NCBI RefSeq assembly: GCF_004402235.1
Contig: NZ_SOFS01000015.1
Coordinates: forward strand, 231,662 to 295,661
Reading direction: 5' to 3'
From: Cryobacterium glucosi
GTDB taxonomy: Bacteria; Actinomycetota; Actinomycetes; Actinomycetales; Microbacteriaceae
Length of the DNA: 64,000 nt
A program made the translations under genes and the position numbers. The first letter of the stretch is position 1; each line of letters begins with the position of its first letter. Positions 1-9,036 of the stretch are shown one piece after another. Under the pieces are notes generated by a model. It worked only from the letters and a program-made list of their open reading frames with translations. It was not told the DNA's origin and did not search any database.

Positions 1-1
1 C

Positions 2-958
2 ATCACGGCTGCTCTCAGCACCGAGCTCTCGATCCACGGACACCGGATCATCCCGACGGTGTCGATGGGAATCGCCCTCTCCACGGACGGTTCCACCGCC
101 ACCAGTCTTCTTCGGGACACCGACTCCGCTCTCTTCCGGGCCAAGAAGTCGGGCAGGGCACGGTGGCAGTTCTTCGACGACACGATGCACTCCCAGGCGA
201 TGGAGCGGCTCACCATCGAGGACGAAATCCGCATTTCGCTGCGGAAGGGCGATTTCGTCGTCTACTACCAGCCGATCGTCGCCCTCCTCGATCGCTCCAC
301 CGTCGGCTATGAGGCACTCGTCCGCTGGCAGCACCCCGGGCGGGGACTCCTTGCGCCGGCCGAGTTCCTCCCGATCGCCGAGGAATCCCGGCTCATCCTC
401 GGAATCGATCGCTACGTGCTCGACCAGGTCTGCGCCGTCCTGGCCTCGGATCCCAACGGTGCGACAACGATCAGCGTCAACGTGTCCGCCGTCGACTTGG
501 CCCACGAGTCCTGGGCCGAGACCTTCCGGTCGGCCCTCCGGACCCACGGCGTCGACCCGTCCCGACTCATCGTCGAGGTCACCGAAACGGCCGTGCTGTC
601 ACTGCGGCCATCCACCACAGGAAGCCTCGATGCGGTCCGCGATCTCGGCGTCGGCCTGCACGTCGACGATTTCGGCACCGGGTTCTCCTCCATCTCGCTG
701 TTGCGCGACCTCCCGGTCACGGGACTCAAGCTCGACGCGAGCTTCGTCGCGGGCCTCGGTGACGGCAACCGCGGCGCAGATGCCCTGGCGGCAGACCTCG
801 CGGGGCTCGTCGCGCACCTGGGCCTGACCGGTGTCGCCGAGGGCGTCGAGACCGAGACGCAGGCGCGGACCCTGCTGTCACAGGGCTGGCTGCACGGGCA
901 GGGCTATCTCTTCGGCCGGCCGGCGCCCTGGCCCGGACAGGCCGGGCGAGCCCAATAG
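2..958 (+). CDS. GGDEF-EAL protein, 5' end outside window (c-di-GMP phosphodiesterase)
   Basis: The reading frame is open from base 2, so the N-terminus lies upstream of the window. The first residues are the end of a GGDEF domain (the SMGIAL strand, then a helix ending AKKSGRARW). A complete EAL domain follows, with YEALVRW carrying the EAL signature, EVTET, the DDFGTGFSS loop and KLD. EAL domains hydrolyse c-di-GMP to pGpG, and these signature motifs look intact, so phosphodiesterase activity is plausible. The GGDEF active site is not visible. The 3' end faces the next gene convergently. A second GGDEF-EAL protein lies at 35.4-37.8 kb. Confidence 0.9.
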   Translation: MTAALSTELSIHGHRIIPTVSMGIALSTDGSTATSLLRDTDSALFRAKKSGRARWQFFDDTMHSQAMERLTIEDEIRISLRKGDFVVYYQPIVALLDRSTVGYEALVRWQHPGRGLLAPAEFLPIAEESRLILGIDRYVLDQVCAVLASDPNGATTISVNVSAVDLAHESWAETFRSALRTHGVDPSRLIVEVTETAVLSLRPSTTGSLDAVRDLGVGLHVDDFGTGFSSISLLRDLPVTGLKLDASFVAGLGDGNRGADALAADLAGLVAHLGLTGVAEGVETETQARTLLSQGWLHGQGYLFGRPAPWPGQAGRAQ

Positions 959-987
959 CCTGAACGACCCGAACGACGCGAGCAGGT

Positions 988-1479
988 CTAGCCGATCCTG
1001 GATAGCCCGACCAGGACCATGTGAGTGCTGTCGCCGTTCAGGCAGGTCTGAAAGACGAGGTCGTGGCCACGCGGAACGTCGCTGACCATCGCGGTGCCAG
1101 CGCTCAGGGAGCCGATCACACCGGTCACCCGGTAGACGCCGGCGTCGATGCCGGCCAGGCGGACCTGCGCCCCGGTCCACCGCGGGAAGAGTTCGCCACC
1201 GCAGCCCCAGTGCTCGACGAGCATCGGCGTGCCGTACCAGGCTGTCGTGTCCACGAGCCCGGAACACAGGTCGATCTCGGGCTGCCGGCCGGCGATCGTG
1301 ACGGTGGACGTGAAGTCGTCGCCCATCGACGATCGAGGCTGGACCGGGCCAGCGCCCTGGTCCACGATCGACGGGGAGGAGAGTACATCGACACTGAGCT
1401 CGATCCCGGAGTCATGGGAGTTGTCCAGGCCATCCACCGACTCCGCTGCGTCAGGGAGAGTCCCGGCCGCCACGGTCAC
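988..1479 (-). CDS. Sortase-like secreted protein, start codon problematic
   Basis: The C-terminal half looks like a sortase-type beta-barrel: an EHWGCGG-like segment, a VRLAGIDAGVYRV strand and a late LVFQTC motif that could supply the catalytic Cys. The only usable start after the upstream stop is GTG at 1479. The same frame is open back to about 1723, and that extension encodes an apparent membrane segment (LLIVGSFCVATAVVSAVCVF, about 1530-1595) with no ATG, GTG or TTG before it. The annotated start therefore removes the likely signal anchor. Either an unusual start is used or an upstream frameshift cut off the true N-terminus. Sortase assignment is by motif only. Confidence 0.5.
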   Translation of the reverse strand: MTVAAGTLPDAAESVDGLDNSHDSGIELSVDVLSSPSIVDQGAGPVQPRSSMGDDFTSTVTIAGRQPEIDLCSGLVDTTAWYGTPMLVEHWGCGGELFPRWTGAQVRLAGIDAGVYRVTGVIGSLSAGTAMVSDVPRGHDLVFQTCLNGDSTHMVLVGLSRIG

Positions 1480-1844
1480 GACGGAACCCGGTCCTGCCGA
1501 CGTTGCGCTCAGGTGCTGGCCGGCTCCGAAGACACAGACCGCAGAAACGACCGCCGTCGCGACGCAGAAACTACCGACGATGAGGAGCCGGGCTCGAACC
1601 GACTGGCTACTGTCGCGCTGCGCATCTCTCGTGGGGTACTCCGGTCTCGGAAGCCCGGAGCACCGTGAGGGATCCGGTCGGCGTGACGGACCCGCGAAGC
1701 CCCAACGCTCATCGATACCAGCTCACGTTCACCGATCGATCAGGCTTCGTTCACCCGTTGTTCACCTTTTCAACATAGTCCGTTAAGAGTCGGGCAGGCG
1801 GCAGCCACGCCCCTGACGAGCAGGCAGGCCACCCGAAGGCTGAA

Positions 1845-2468
1845 TCAGCGGATGAGCCCGGCCTCGCGCGCTGCCGCAACCGCCGCCGTGCGACTCGTCG
1901 CACCGAGCTTGGGGAAGATATGGGCGAGATGCGACTTGACGGTGGTCTCACTCAGGTGCAGCCCGCGCGCGATGTCGCCATTGCTGTGCCCGGCCGCCAC
2001 GAGGGTCAGGACCTCGAGTTCGCGAATGCTCAGCGCCGACTGCGCGTCGCGCACCCGGGCGAGCAGCCGGGTGGCCACGGCCGGTGCCAGTGCCGACTGC
2101 CCGGAGGCGGCGGCGATCACGGCAGTGATGAGATCGTCCGGCGGGGTGTCCTTCAGCAGGTATCCGGCGGCGCCGCTTTCGATCGCGGTGACGATGTCGC
2201 TTTCGGCGTCATAGTTCGTGAGGATCAGCACGGCGGGCGCGTTGTCGAGCGCGCGGATGCGCTGCGTCGCCGCGGCGCCCTCGAACTGGCCCTGGAACTG
2301 CAGGTCCATCAGCACGACGTCAGGGCCCAGGCGCACGGTTTCGGCGAGCGCTTCGGCGGTCGTACCGACCGCGGCGACGACAGTGATCGACGGTTCCGTG
2401 TCCAACAGGGCAAGCAGCCCGGTTCGCATGATGGGATGGTCGTCTGCGATCAGCACCCGGATGGTCAT
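1845..2468 (-). CDS. LuxR/NarL-family response regulator
   Basis: 207 aa. A receiver domain (residues 1 to about 120) has the acidic pair D9/D10, the phospho-acceptor D55 in VVLMDLQ and the conserved Lys in LLKDTPP. A LuxR-type helix-turn-helix follows at about 143-205 (LSIRELEVLTLVAAGHSN, then TTVKSHLAHIF). It overlaps the histidine kinase upstream by four bases (ATGA), so the pair is co-translated. Likely target is the divergent ABC exporter at 3.9-5.7 kb, which is inferred from position only. Confidence 0.92.
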   Translation of the reverse strand: MTIRVLIADDHPIMRTGLLALLDTEPSITVVAAVGTTAEALAETVRLGPDVVLMDLQFQGQFEGAAATQRIRALDNAPAVLILTNYDAESDIVTAIESGAAGYLLKDTPPDDLITAVIAAASGQSALAPAVATRLLARVRDAQSALSIRELEVLTLVAAGHSNGDIARGLHLSETTVKSHLAHIFPKLGATSRTAAVAAAREAGLIR

Positions 2469-3706
2469 CGGGCGAGCTCGAAGCTGGCTACGACGCTGGT
2501 CCCGTGCCGGTTCCGGTCGCCATCCGGGCGCGTGCTCTCGACCGTGAGCGTCCCGCCCAGCTCGGTGACCCGCTCCCGCATGGCGTGCAGGCCGAAGGTG
2601 TTGCGAGCGGTGGGGACGGCAGCGGGTACGACGGCAGCGGGAACGGCCTGTGGGCCGGACTCGGGGTCGAACCCCACTCCGTCGTCGACCACGTCCAGAA
2701 TGACCTCCGAATCGAGCCGGCTCAACGTGAGGTCGATCCGGCCGGCCCGGGCATGCTGCACGGCGTTGGCCAGCGACCCCTGCGCAATCCGGAGCAGGGC
2801 CGTTTCGAGCCGGGTCGGCAACAGGCCGATGTCCCCGGAGATCGTGACGTTGACCGGTACTCCGCTGGCCGCCTCCGTCTCGGCGGCAAGCCGACGGAGC
2901 GCCTCGACCAGCGTGGTCTGCCGCAACGCCGGTGGCGAGAGTTCGTCGATGAAAGAACGGGTCTCGCCGAGGGCCTGAGTCGCGGCATCCCTGGCCTGGC
3001 CCACGCGCATGCGCACGGCGGCACTCGAATCGGCGGAGCGCTCGGCAGCGTGCAGCAGCAGGACGATGCTGGAGAGGCTCTGGGACACCGTGTCATGGAT
3101 CTCGCGCGCCAGCCGGCCGCGTTCGTCGAGCACTCCCGCGGCCCGCTCGGCCGCCGCGAGCTGGGTTCGGGTGTCCTGCAGCTCGGCGATCAGAAGGTCC
3201 CGCTCCCGGGCTTCCCTGGTGAGCGACCGGTACGCGAGCCCGATGACGACGGCGACCACGGCACCGATCACGGGACCGATCACGCCGCCCACGCTGAATC
3301 CGCGATGCACGCCGAACGCGACGATCGCGATCCCGGTCGCGAGGGCGATTGCTGCGGGGCCCGTCCAGCCGGGAAGCAGGTGCAGGTAGATGAAGAAGAG
3401 CGGGAAGAGCAGGTAGATGGCCTCTGGGCTGAAAACCGTGAGGACAACCCATTCGAGGCTCAGCGCGGCCGTCCAGGCCAGTGCCCACCCGGGCAGGGAA
3501 CGGCTCGGGAGGTTGTATGCGACGAGTGTGCCGGTGGCATAGGTTCCGAGCAGCACGGCGGAAAGGCAGATGATGACTCCCGCGGCGGGCATCCCCGCCT
3601 GCCCGGCCATCGCGACCACGAGCACGACGAGGCCGAGCACCAACAGGTGCAGGCTCACGCGCAGACCCAGGAAGACGGAGTCGAGTCCGGAGCCGTGCGC
3701 GGTCAT
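2465..3706 (-). CDS. NarL-type sensor histidine kinase (HisKA_3)
   Basis: 413 aa. About six hydrophobic segments occupy residues 10-160 without a clear extracytoplasmic domain. A short coiled coil follows, then the HisKA_3 dimerisation domain with phospho-acceptor H204 in REIHDTVSQSL. The C-terminal HATPase_c domain has DVVDDGVGFD and the GLHAMRERVTELGG segment. It is the partner of the response regulator downstream. Kinases of this class with short sensor loops often respond to membrane stress. The divergent gene pair is an exporter, which fits that role, but the signal is not visible. Confidence 0.92.
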   Translation of the reverse strand: MTAHGSGLDSVFLGLRVSLHLLVLGLVVLVVAMAGQAGMPAAGVIICLSAVLLGTYATGTLVAYNLPSRSLPGWALAWTAALSLEWVVLTVFSPEAIYLLFPLFFIYLHLLPGWTGPAAIALATGIAIVAFGVHRGFSVGGVIGPVIGAVVAVVIGLAYRSLTREARERDLLIAELQDTRTQLAAAERAAGVLDERGRLAREIHDTVSQSLSSIVLLLHAAERSADSSAAVRMRVGQARDAATQALGETRSFIDELSPPALRQTTLVEALRRLAAETEAASGVPVNVTISGDIGLLPTRLETALLRIAQGSLANAVQHARAGRIDLTLSRLDSEVILDVVDDGVGFDPESGPQAVPAAVVPAAVPTARNTFGLHAMRERVTELGGTLTVESTRPDGDRNRHGTSVVASFELAR

Positions 3707-3890
3707 GGCGTTGCTTCTCTCACTCGGCGATCACCAGTCCACCGTACGGGGAATAGGCCGGGACGGCATCCTTCGAAAGGTGTAGCGGATGCTCCGCCCT
3801 TCGTCCCGGAATGACCGTTCGGGTGCACGATGACCGGGCGTTCGGTTCTCGGCAGAGTGGTCAGTGGCGGGCACGGGCTCGCCATCTGCA

Positions 3891-3913
3891 GCCGGTCCAG
3901 TGACGGGACCGGC
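3891..3913. promoter_or_regulatory. Inverted repeat upstream of ABC exporter
   Basis: GCCGGTCC - 7 nt - GGACCGGC, an 8-bp perfect inverted repeat a few bases before the AAAAGGAG ribosome-binding site of the permease gene. It could be an operator for the divergently encoded response regulator or an mRNA hairpin affecting permease translation. The 224-bp divergent gap 3707-3930 contains no gene. Confidence 0.35.
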
Positions 3914-3930
3914 GTGAAAAGGAGTCCTCT

Positions 3931-5001
3931 GTGTACGTAGCGTGGCGCGATCTGAGATTCGCCAGGGGGCGATTCGTCCTCATCGGAACCGTGGTGACCC
4001 TGATCACCCTGCTGGTCGGATTCCTGTCCGGCCTGACCGGCGGCCTGGCCGACCAGAACATCTCCGCGATCACCGGCCTCGGCGCCGATCGGATCGTCTT
4101 CTCTGCCCCGGTCGCGGACTCCGAACGCAGCTTCGCCGATTCCGCTGTGACCGAAGCGAATGCGATCCGGTGGCGAGACCAGGCCGGGGTCCGGGACGTG
4201 CACCCCCTGGGCATCAGCCAGCAGAGGGTATCGGCCGGCGACAACCAGGTCGCCGTCGCGCTGTTCGGCAGCGCCTCCGGGTTCGGTTCCGGCAGCGCTC
4301 CCGCGAGCGGGCACCTGACCCTGCCGCGGACGGCCGCTGCGAAACTCGGCATCGGGGCAGGCGATTCGGTCACCATCCTGGGTTCAACATTCGTCGTCGA
4401 CCGGGTCACCGACGACACCTGGTACTCGCACACGCCGGTCAGCTGGCTGGCCCTGACCGACTGGCAGAAGCTCGCCGCCACGACCGGCAGCCCCGGCGCA
4501 TACGCGACCGTCCTGGCCGTGACCGCCTCGGGAACCGACTGGTCCGCCGCGGACACGGCGACCGGCACGTCCTCGGCCGGCGTCCTGCAATCGCTGACGG
4601 CCCTGTCGGCATTCCGCTCCGAAATCGGCTCGCTGCTCCTGATGGTGGCCATGCTCTTCGGCATCTCCGCCCTCGTGGTCGGCGCGTTCTTCACCGTCTG
4701 GAGCATGCAACGCCAACCGGACGTCGCAGTCCTCAAGGCGCTCGGTGCGTCCAACCGGATGCTCGTCGGCGACGCTCTCGGCCAGGCCGCCCTCGTCCTC
4801 ATCGTGGGCGTCGGGCTCGGCATCGCGCTCACCGCCCTGCTCGGCGCACTGGCCGGCACCGCGTTGCCGTTTGTGATCAGTCCCCTGACGACCCTCCTTC
4901 CCGGTGCGGCGATGATCGCGCTGGGTCTCGCCGGCGCGGCCTTCGCGCTCCGTTCCGTCACCACCGCCGACCCCCTCACCGCCCTCGGGAGCAACCGATG
5001 A
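3931..5001 (+). CDS. ABC transporter permease, MacB/FtsX type
   Basis: 356 aa from a GTG start preceded by AAAAGGAG. One N-terminal membrane helix (about 17-37), a large extracytoplasmic domain (about 40-220) and three C-terminal helices form the MacB/FtsX fold. The segment VAVLKALGASNRMLVGDALGQAALV is the typical coupling region. It overlaps the ATPase start by four bases. Together they form an exporter or mechanotransmission-type ABC system next to a NarL-type two-component system, an arrangement common for peptide-antibiotic and cell-envelope stress resistance in Gram-positive bacteria. The substrate is unknown. Confidence 0.88.
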   Translation: MYVAWRDLRFARGRFVLIGTVVTLITLLVGFLSGLTGGLADQNISAITGLGADRIVFSAPVADSERSFADSAVTEANAIRWRDQAGVRDVHPLGISQQRVSAGDNQVAVALFGSASGFGSGSAPASGHLTLPRTAAAKLGIGAGDSVTILGSTFVVDRVTDDTWYSHTPVSWLALTDWQKLAATTGSPGAYATVLAVTASGTDWSAADTATGTSSAGVLQSLTALSAFRSEIGSLLLMVAMLFGISALVVGAFFTVWSMQRQPDVAVLKALGASNRMLVGDALGQAALVLIVGVGLGIALTALLGALAGTALPFVISPLTTLLPGAAMIALGLAGAAFALRSVTTADPLTALGSNR

Positions 5002-5681
5002 TCCGCCTTGACCACATCACCCTCAGCTTCCCGGACGGCGACCGGCGGATCACCGCCGTCGACGACGTCAGCCTCACGGTCGATCGCGGTTCCGTGGTCG
5101 GGATCACCGGCCCATCCGGATCGGGGAAGTCGAGCCTGCTCGCCGTGGCTTCGACCCTGATCAGCCCGGATGCAGGAACCCTGCACGTCGATGACGTGGA
5201 CGCGACCGCCCTCTCCCTCGCCGAACGGGCGGAGCTGCGAAGGGACAGCATCGGCATCGTCTTCCAGCAATCGAACCTGATCCCGTCGTTGACCGCAGAG
5301 GAGCAGCTTGTTGTGATGGGGGAACTCGACGGACCCCGCCGGGGTCGCAGTGCCCGCAACGCCGCACGGGCGCGGGCCAGGGAGCTCCTGGATGCCGTCG
5401 GCCTCGCCGATCACGCCGCCAAGCATCCGGCGCAACTCTCGGGAGGGCAACGCCAGCGGGTCAATATCGCCAGGGCACTGATGAATGAGCCGAGCGCACT
5501 GGTGGTCGACGAGCCCACGAGTGCGCTGGACCAGGAACGCGGTTCGAGCATCCTGGCCCTGATTCTGCGGCTGACAGCGGAGTTCGACACCGCCACGATC
5601 CTCGTCACCCACGACCAGCGCCTGCTCCCGCTGATGACCTCGGTGCATTCGATGGTCGACGGCGCGCTCACGACACGGTGA
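4998..5681 (+). CDS. ABC transporter ATP-binding protein, MacB/LolD type
   Basis: 227 aa, starting at the ATG that overlaps the permease stop. Walker A is GPSGSGKS (about 38-45), the Q-loop is VFQQSNLIPSL, the signature is LSGGQRQRVNIARAL, Walker B is ALVVDEPTSALD and the H-loop is LVTHD. All ATPase elements are intact. Length and motifs match the LolD/MacB ATPase subfamily that pairs with FtsX-type permeases. Powers the permease encoded immediately upstream. Confidence 0.93.
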   Translation: MIRLDHITLSFPDGDRRITAVDDVSLTVDRGSVVGITGPSGSGKSSLLAVASTLISPDAGTLHVDDVDATALSLAERAELRRDSIGIVFQQSNLIPSLTAEEQLVVMGELDGPRRGRSARNAARARARELLDAVGLADHAAKHPAQLSGGQRQRVNIARALMNEPSALVVDEPTSALDQERGSSILALILRLTAEFDTATILVTHDQRLLPLMTSVHSMVDGALTTR

Positions 5682-5694
5682 ACGCCCGGTGTCG

Positions 5695-6477
5695 CTACCA
5701 GGTCGCATCCCCCCGGATGACCACATCCGAACCGCCGTCGATGAAGATGACCTGACCGCACAGGTGGGCGTTTTCCTCGCCGGCGAGCCACGCCAGGAGG
5801 TAGGCGACCGAGCGCGGTTCGAAGATCCCGTTGAGGGGCATCGGAACCATCGTGGCCATCGCCTCGCGCTGCTGCGGCGTCTTGATCATGTCGGAGGTCA
5901 TCGGGGTGTCCACGACCCCGGGTGCGACCGCGTTCAGGGGGATCGAGGCGCCGGCCCAGTTGTCCGTCGCAGCGTTCCGGCGGATCCACCGGGCCAGGGC
6001 GCGCTTGGTCGTGCCGTAGATCAAGGCTCCCAGCTCCTCGCCGCCCGCTTCGAGCTCGGCGGCGCGGGCCAGGGCATCCGCTTCGTTGCCGGCGAGGAGT
6101 GCGGCGAGCAGGATGTCGTCCGGCGGGAAGAGCGAGGCCATCGACGAGACGGCGACGGCGCGGGGGGCGGCCGAGCCGACCAGCAGGGGGCGCAGGTCCT
6201 CAAGCGTCGCGATGGTTCCGAAGTAGTTCACGGCCACGGTGGTGGCCGTCGGCGAAGCCAGACCGGCAACGGCGTGCACGGCGTCGATCGCACCGCCGCT
6301 CAGGTCGCTCACCTGTTCGACGAGGGACGCGCGCCCTGCCGCGGTGGACAGGTCGACGACCACGTCCGCATCATGGATATCGACGCCGATGACGGTCTCA
6401 CCGCGCTCCATGAGAAGTTCTTTGGTTGCCTTCCCGATGCCGCTTGCCGAGCCGGTCACAACGGAGGTACGAGGCAT
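5695..6477 (-). CDS. SDR-family NAD(P)-dependent oxidoreductase
   Basis: 260 aa. The start chosen is the ATG at 6477, preceded by AAAGG. The Rossmann motif is VTGSASGIG, the first strand end VIGVDIHDADV suggests NAD(H) preference, the catalytic Ser is in VAVSSMAS, and the YxxxK pair is in YGTTK. NAVAPGVVDTPM and FIDGGSDV are the usual late motifs. Resembles the 3-alpha-hydroxysteroid/coniferyl-alcohol dehydrogenase group, but the substrate cannot be fixed. Its 3' end lies 13 bp from the exporter ATPase end (convergent). Confidence 0.88.
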   Translation of the reverse strand: MPRTSVVTGSASGIGKATKELLMERGETVIGVDIHDADVVVDLSTAAGRASLVEQVSDLSGGAIDAVHAVAGLASPTATTVAVNYFGTIATLEDLRPLLVGSAAPRAVAVSSMASLFPPDDILLAALLAGNEADALARAAELEAGGEELGALIYGTTKRALARWIRRNAATDNWAGASIPLNAVAPGVVDTPMTSDMIKTPQQREAMATMVPMPLNGIFEPRSVAYLLAWLAGEENAHLCGQVIFIDGGSDVVIRGDATW

Positions 6478-6629
6478 GGGAACGACCTTTCGACGGTGAA
6501 TCGGGCACGGTGTCCACGATGCATGGTGCCCCCACGACCGGGAGCACACAAGGGCGCCGGGCAGGGCGCCGGAACGGGGTGCACGGGGCCGGCCCACTGT
6601 CGACGGTCACCGCACCCCGCGCCGTCCCC

Positions 6630-6635
6630 GATAAT
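6630..6635 (+). promoter_or_regulatory. -10 box GATAAT for leaderless HAD gene
   Basis: GATAAT ends seven bases before the GTG at 6643. This spacing puts the transcription start at or next to the start codon, as in leaderless actinobacterial mRNAs. No convincing -35 hexamer is seen. An in-frame ATG at 6634 lies inside this box, which argues against using it as the start. Confidence 0.4.
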
Positions 6636-6642
6636 GGAAAGG

Positions 6643-7485
6643 GTGACTCACCTCCAGGAACCCGCCGATATCCGCCTGATCGTCTCGGACATGGACGGCA
6701 CTCTCCTCGATGATTCCGGCCGGGTGCCCGACGGCTTCTGGCCCGTGCTCGAGGCGCTGCTCCGCGCCGGAGTGATGTTCTCCCCTGCCAGTGGACGCCA
6801 GTACCAGACCCTGCGGGAAACCTTCGGTGAGCGCGAGGGCCTCGTGTTCATCGCCGAGAACGGCACGAACGTCGTTCGCGACGGCACGAGCATCGCACTG
6901 GAACCCGTAGTCTTGTCCGTCATCCCCGCCATCGTCGAGTGGGTGCGCACCGCGGCCGCCACGGGCTCCGACGTGGGCATCGTCGTGTGCGGGGTGCGAA
7001 CGGCGTATATCGAGCGCACCGACGCCGAGTACTTCGCCAGGGTCAAGCCGTACTACGAGGCCCTGGCGATCGTGGACGATGTCCTCGCCGCGTCCTCCGA
7101 CGACGAGGTGGTGAAACTCGCGATCTACGACTTCGCCTCAGCGGAAGAGCACACCGGGCCGTCCCTGCGCGGCCTCGGACTCGAGGCCGATGTCGTGGTC
7201 TCGGGCGAGCACTGGGTCGATGTGATGCGTCCAGGGGTCAACAAGGGGCGGGCGCTGATCCGCCTCCAGCGCGAACTCGGGATCACCCGGGAGCAGACGA
7301 TGGCGTTCGGCGACTACCTCAACGACGCCGAGATGCTCGACGCCGCCGGAGAGTCCTACGCGATGGCCAATGCGCACCCGAGCATCCGTGCCCGTGCCCG
7401 CCACCTCGCTCCGTCGAACGACGATGACGGTGTCGTCACCAGCATCCTCGCCGCTTTTCCCGGCCTGATGCTGGGCGCTCGTTGA
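6643..7485 (+). CDS. HAD-superfamily (Cof/IIB-type) phosphatase
   Basis: 280 aa from GTG 6643 (alternative ATG at 6634). Motif I is SDMDGTLLDD with both catalytic Asp, motif II is PASGRQYQ, the Lys of motif III lies in PGVNKGRAL, and motif IV is FGDYLNDAEML. A cap of type IIB sits between motifs II and III. Family members dephosphorylate sugar phosphates, flavin phosphates or PLP. The motif-IV Asn in place of a second Gly-Asp element is normal for the family. Divergent from the SDR gene. Confidence 0.9.
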   Translation: MTHLQEPADIRLIVSDMDGTLLDDSGRVPDGFWPVLEALLRAGVMFSPASGRQYQTLRETFGEREGLVFIAENGTNVVRDGTSIALEPVVLSVIPAIVEWVRTAAATGSDVGIVVCGVRTAYIERTDAEYFARVKPYYEALAIVDDVLAASSDDEVVKLAIYDFASAEEHTGPSLRGLGLEADVVVSGEHWVDVMRPGVNKGRALIRLQRELGITREQTMAFGDYLNDAEMLDAAGESYAMANAHPSIRARARHLAPSNDDDGVVTSILAAFPGLMLGAR

Positions 7486-7541
7486 GCTGGCACGCCCCGT
7501 GTCGGCCGGGCCCGATCGGGACCCGGCCGAGGCACGAGTGA

Positions 7542-8912
7542 CTACTTCAGGATGCGGATGAGCTTGCGGTTGGCGAACTCTGCGATCCCGAAGCGTCCCA
7601 GTTCCCGGCCGAAGCCGGACCGCTTCACGCCGCCGAAGGGGAGTTCCGGGCTGTCCAGGAGCGACCCGTTGATGAACACCATCCCGGCCTCGATCTGGTC
7701 GGCGACGCGCAGTGCCTGCTCCGGGTCGGTCGTGAAGAGGTAGGAACCGAGGCCGTAGGGGATGTCGTTGGCCACCTGCACCGCCTCCGCCTCGTCCTGC
7801 ACACGGTAGATCGCGGCCACCGGGCCGAAGAATTCTTCCCGGTAGGCGTCGCTCTGCGGGGAGACCCCGGTGATCACCGTCGGCGAGAAGAAGGCGCCGT
7901 CCCGCGTTCCCCTGGCAACGACGGTGGCGCCCTGGGCCTCCGCCCGCTGGAGCTGTTCCTCGAGGTTTTCGGCGGCGCCGAGGGAGGAGAGCGGTCCCAG
8001 TGTCGTCTCCGGTGACGTCGGGTCTGCCGGCACGTTGCCGGTGATCTTGGCGGTGAAGCTCTCGGTGAAGGCGTCGAAGAGAGCGTCGATGACGATGAAA
8101 CGCTTGGCCGCGTTGCAGGACTGCCCGGAGTTGTCCAGGCGGGCCGCGACGGCAGCGTCGACGGCTTCCTCGAGGTCGTCCGCGCTGAGCACGATGAACG
8201 GGTCGGATCCGCCCAGTTCGAGCACGACCTTCTTGAGGTTGCGGCCGGCGACCTCCGCGACGGCCGCGCCTGCCCCCTCCGACCCGGTCAGGGAGACGCC
8301 GTGCACCCGGGGATCGGCGATGATGTCGGAGATCTGGGCGTTGGACGCGTAGAGGTTGCGGTAGGCGCCGGCGGGGAACCCGGCATCCGTGAAGATCTCT
8401 TCGATGGCGGCGGCGGATTCCGGGCACTGCGAGGCGTGCTTGAGCAGGATGGTGTTGCCGAGCACCAGGTTCGGGCCGGCGAAACGGGCGACCTGGTAGT
8501 AGGGAAAGTTCCACGGCATGATGCCGAGGAGAACGCCGAGGGACGCGCTGCGCATGAACGCGGTGCCCTCGCCGCCCAGCAGTTCGATCGGCTCGTCGGC
8601 GAGGAAGGCCTCGCCATGAGTCGCGTAGTAGGAGTAGATGTCGGCGGAGAAGTCGACCTCACCGAGGGCCTGCTCGACGGGCTTGCCCATTTCGCGCACG
8701 ATGAGCTCGGCCAGGTGCTCGCGACGCTCGGTGTGCAGGTCGGCGACGCGCTGCATGAGTGCCGCCCGCTCCGCGACGGATGTGCGGCGCGAGAACTCCG
8801 TGTGGGCGCGGTCCGCCACGCCGATCGCGTCCGAAACCTCGTCGTCGGTTGCCAGCGTGAAACTGGGGCCGCTCGTCCCCGTGGCGGGGTTGGTGACAAC
8901 GTACTTGTTCAT
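7542..8912 (-). CDS. Aldehyde dehydrogenase, succinate-semialdehyde dehydrogenase-like
   Basis: 456 aa from ATG 8912, which has AGGGAG at good spacing. Longer in-frame starts lack a ribosome-binding site. Catalytic Glu is in LELGGSDPF and catalytic Cys in NSGQSCNAAKRF. The cofactor-binding GSEGAGAAVA segment is present. Length and the LFTTDPEQALRVADQIEAG tail match NAD(P)+-dependent succinate-semialdehyde dehydrogenase-type enzymes (GabD/Sad). There is no GABA aminotransferase nearby, so the physiological aldehyde is not known. Convergent with the HAD gene. Confidence 0.9.
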   Translation of the reverse strand: MNKYVVTNPATGTSGPSFTLATDDEVSDAIGVADRAHTEFSRRTSVAERAALMQRVADLHTERREHLAELIVREMGKPVEQALGEVDFSADIYSYYATHGEAFLADEPIELLGGEGTAFMRSASLGVLLGIMPWNFPYYQVARFAGPNLVLGNTILLKHASQCPESAAAIEEIFTDAGFPAGAYRNLYASNAQISDIIADPRVHGVSLTGSEGAGAAVAEVAGRNLKKVVLELGGSDPFIVLSADDLEEAVDAAVAARLDNSGQSCNAAKRFIVIDALFDAFTESFTAKITGNVPADPTSPETTLGPLSSLGAAENLEEQLQRAEAQGATVVARGTRDGAFFSPTVITGVSPQSDAYREEFFGPVAAIYRVQDEAEAVQVANDIPYGLGSYLFTTDPEQALRVADQIEAGMVFINGSLLDSPELPFGGVKRSGFGRELGRFGIAEFANRKLIRILK

Positions 8913-9036
8913 GAATTTCTCCCTGGGTGTCCTCGTTAACGCCGAACGCACTCGCAGCATACCGGTCCGGGCAGGGCTCACGAGGCCGGGCTATCCTGTC
9001 ATTTTCATTCCGACGATTCTTTGAAGGAGATCCCTC

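Noticed and set aside
3942..4997. Long plus-strand frame overlapping the permease gene and running into the ATPase
   Set aside because: Arg/Pro-rich shadow of the permease in another frame. Only the part from 4998 on has ABC ATPase motifs.
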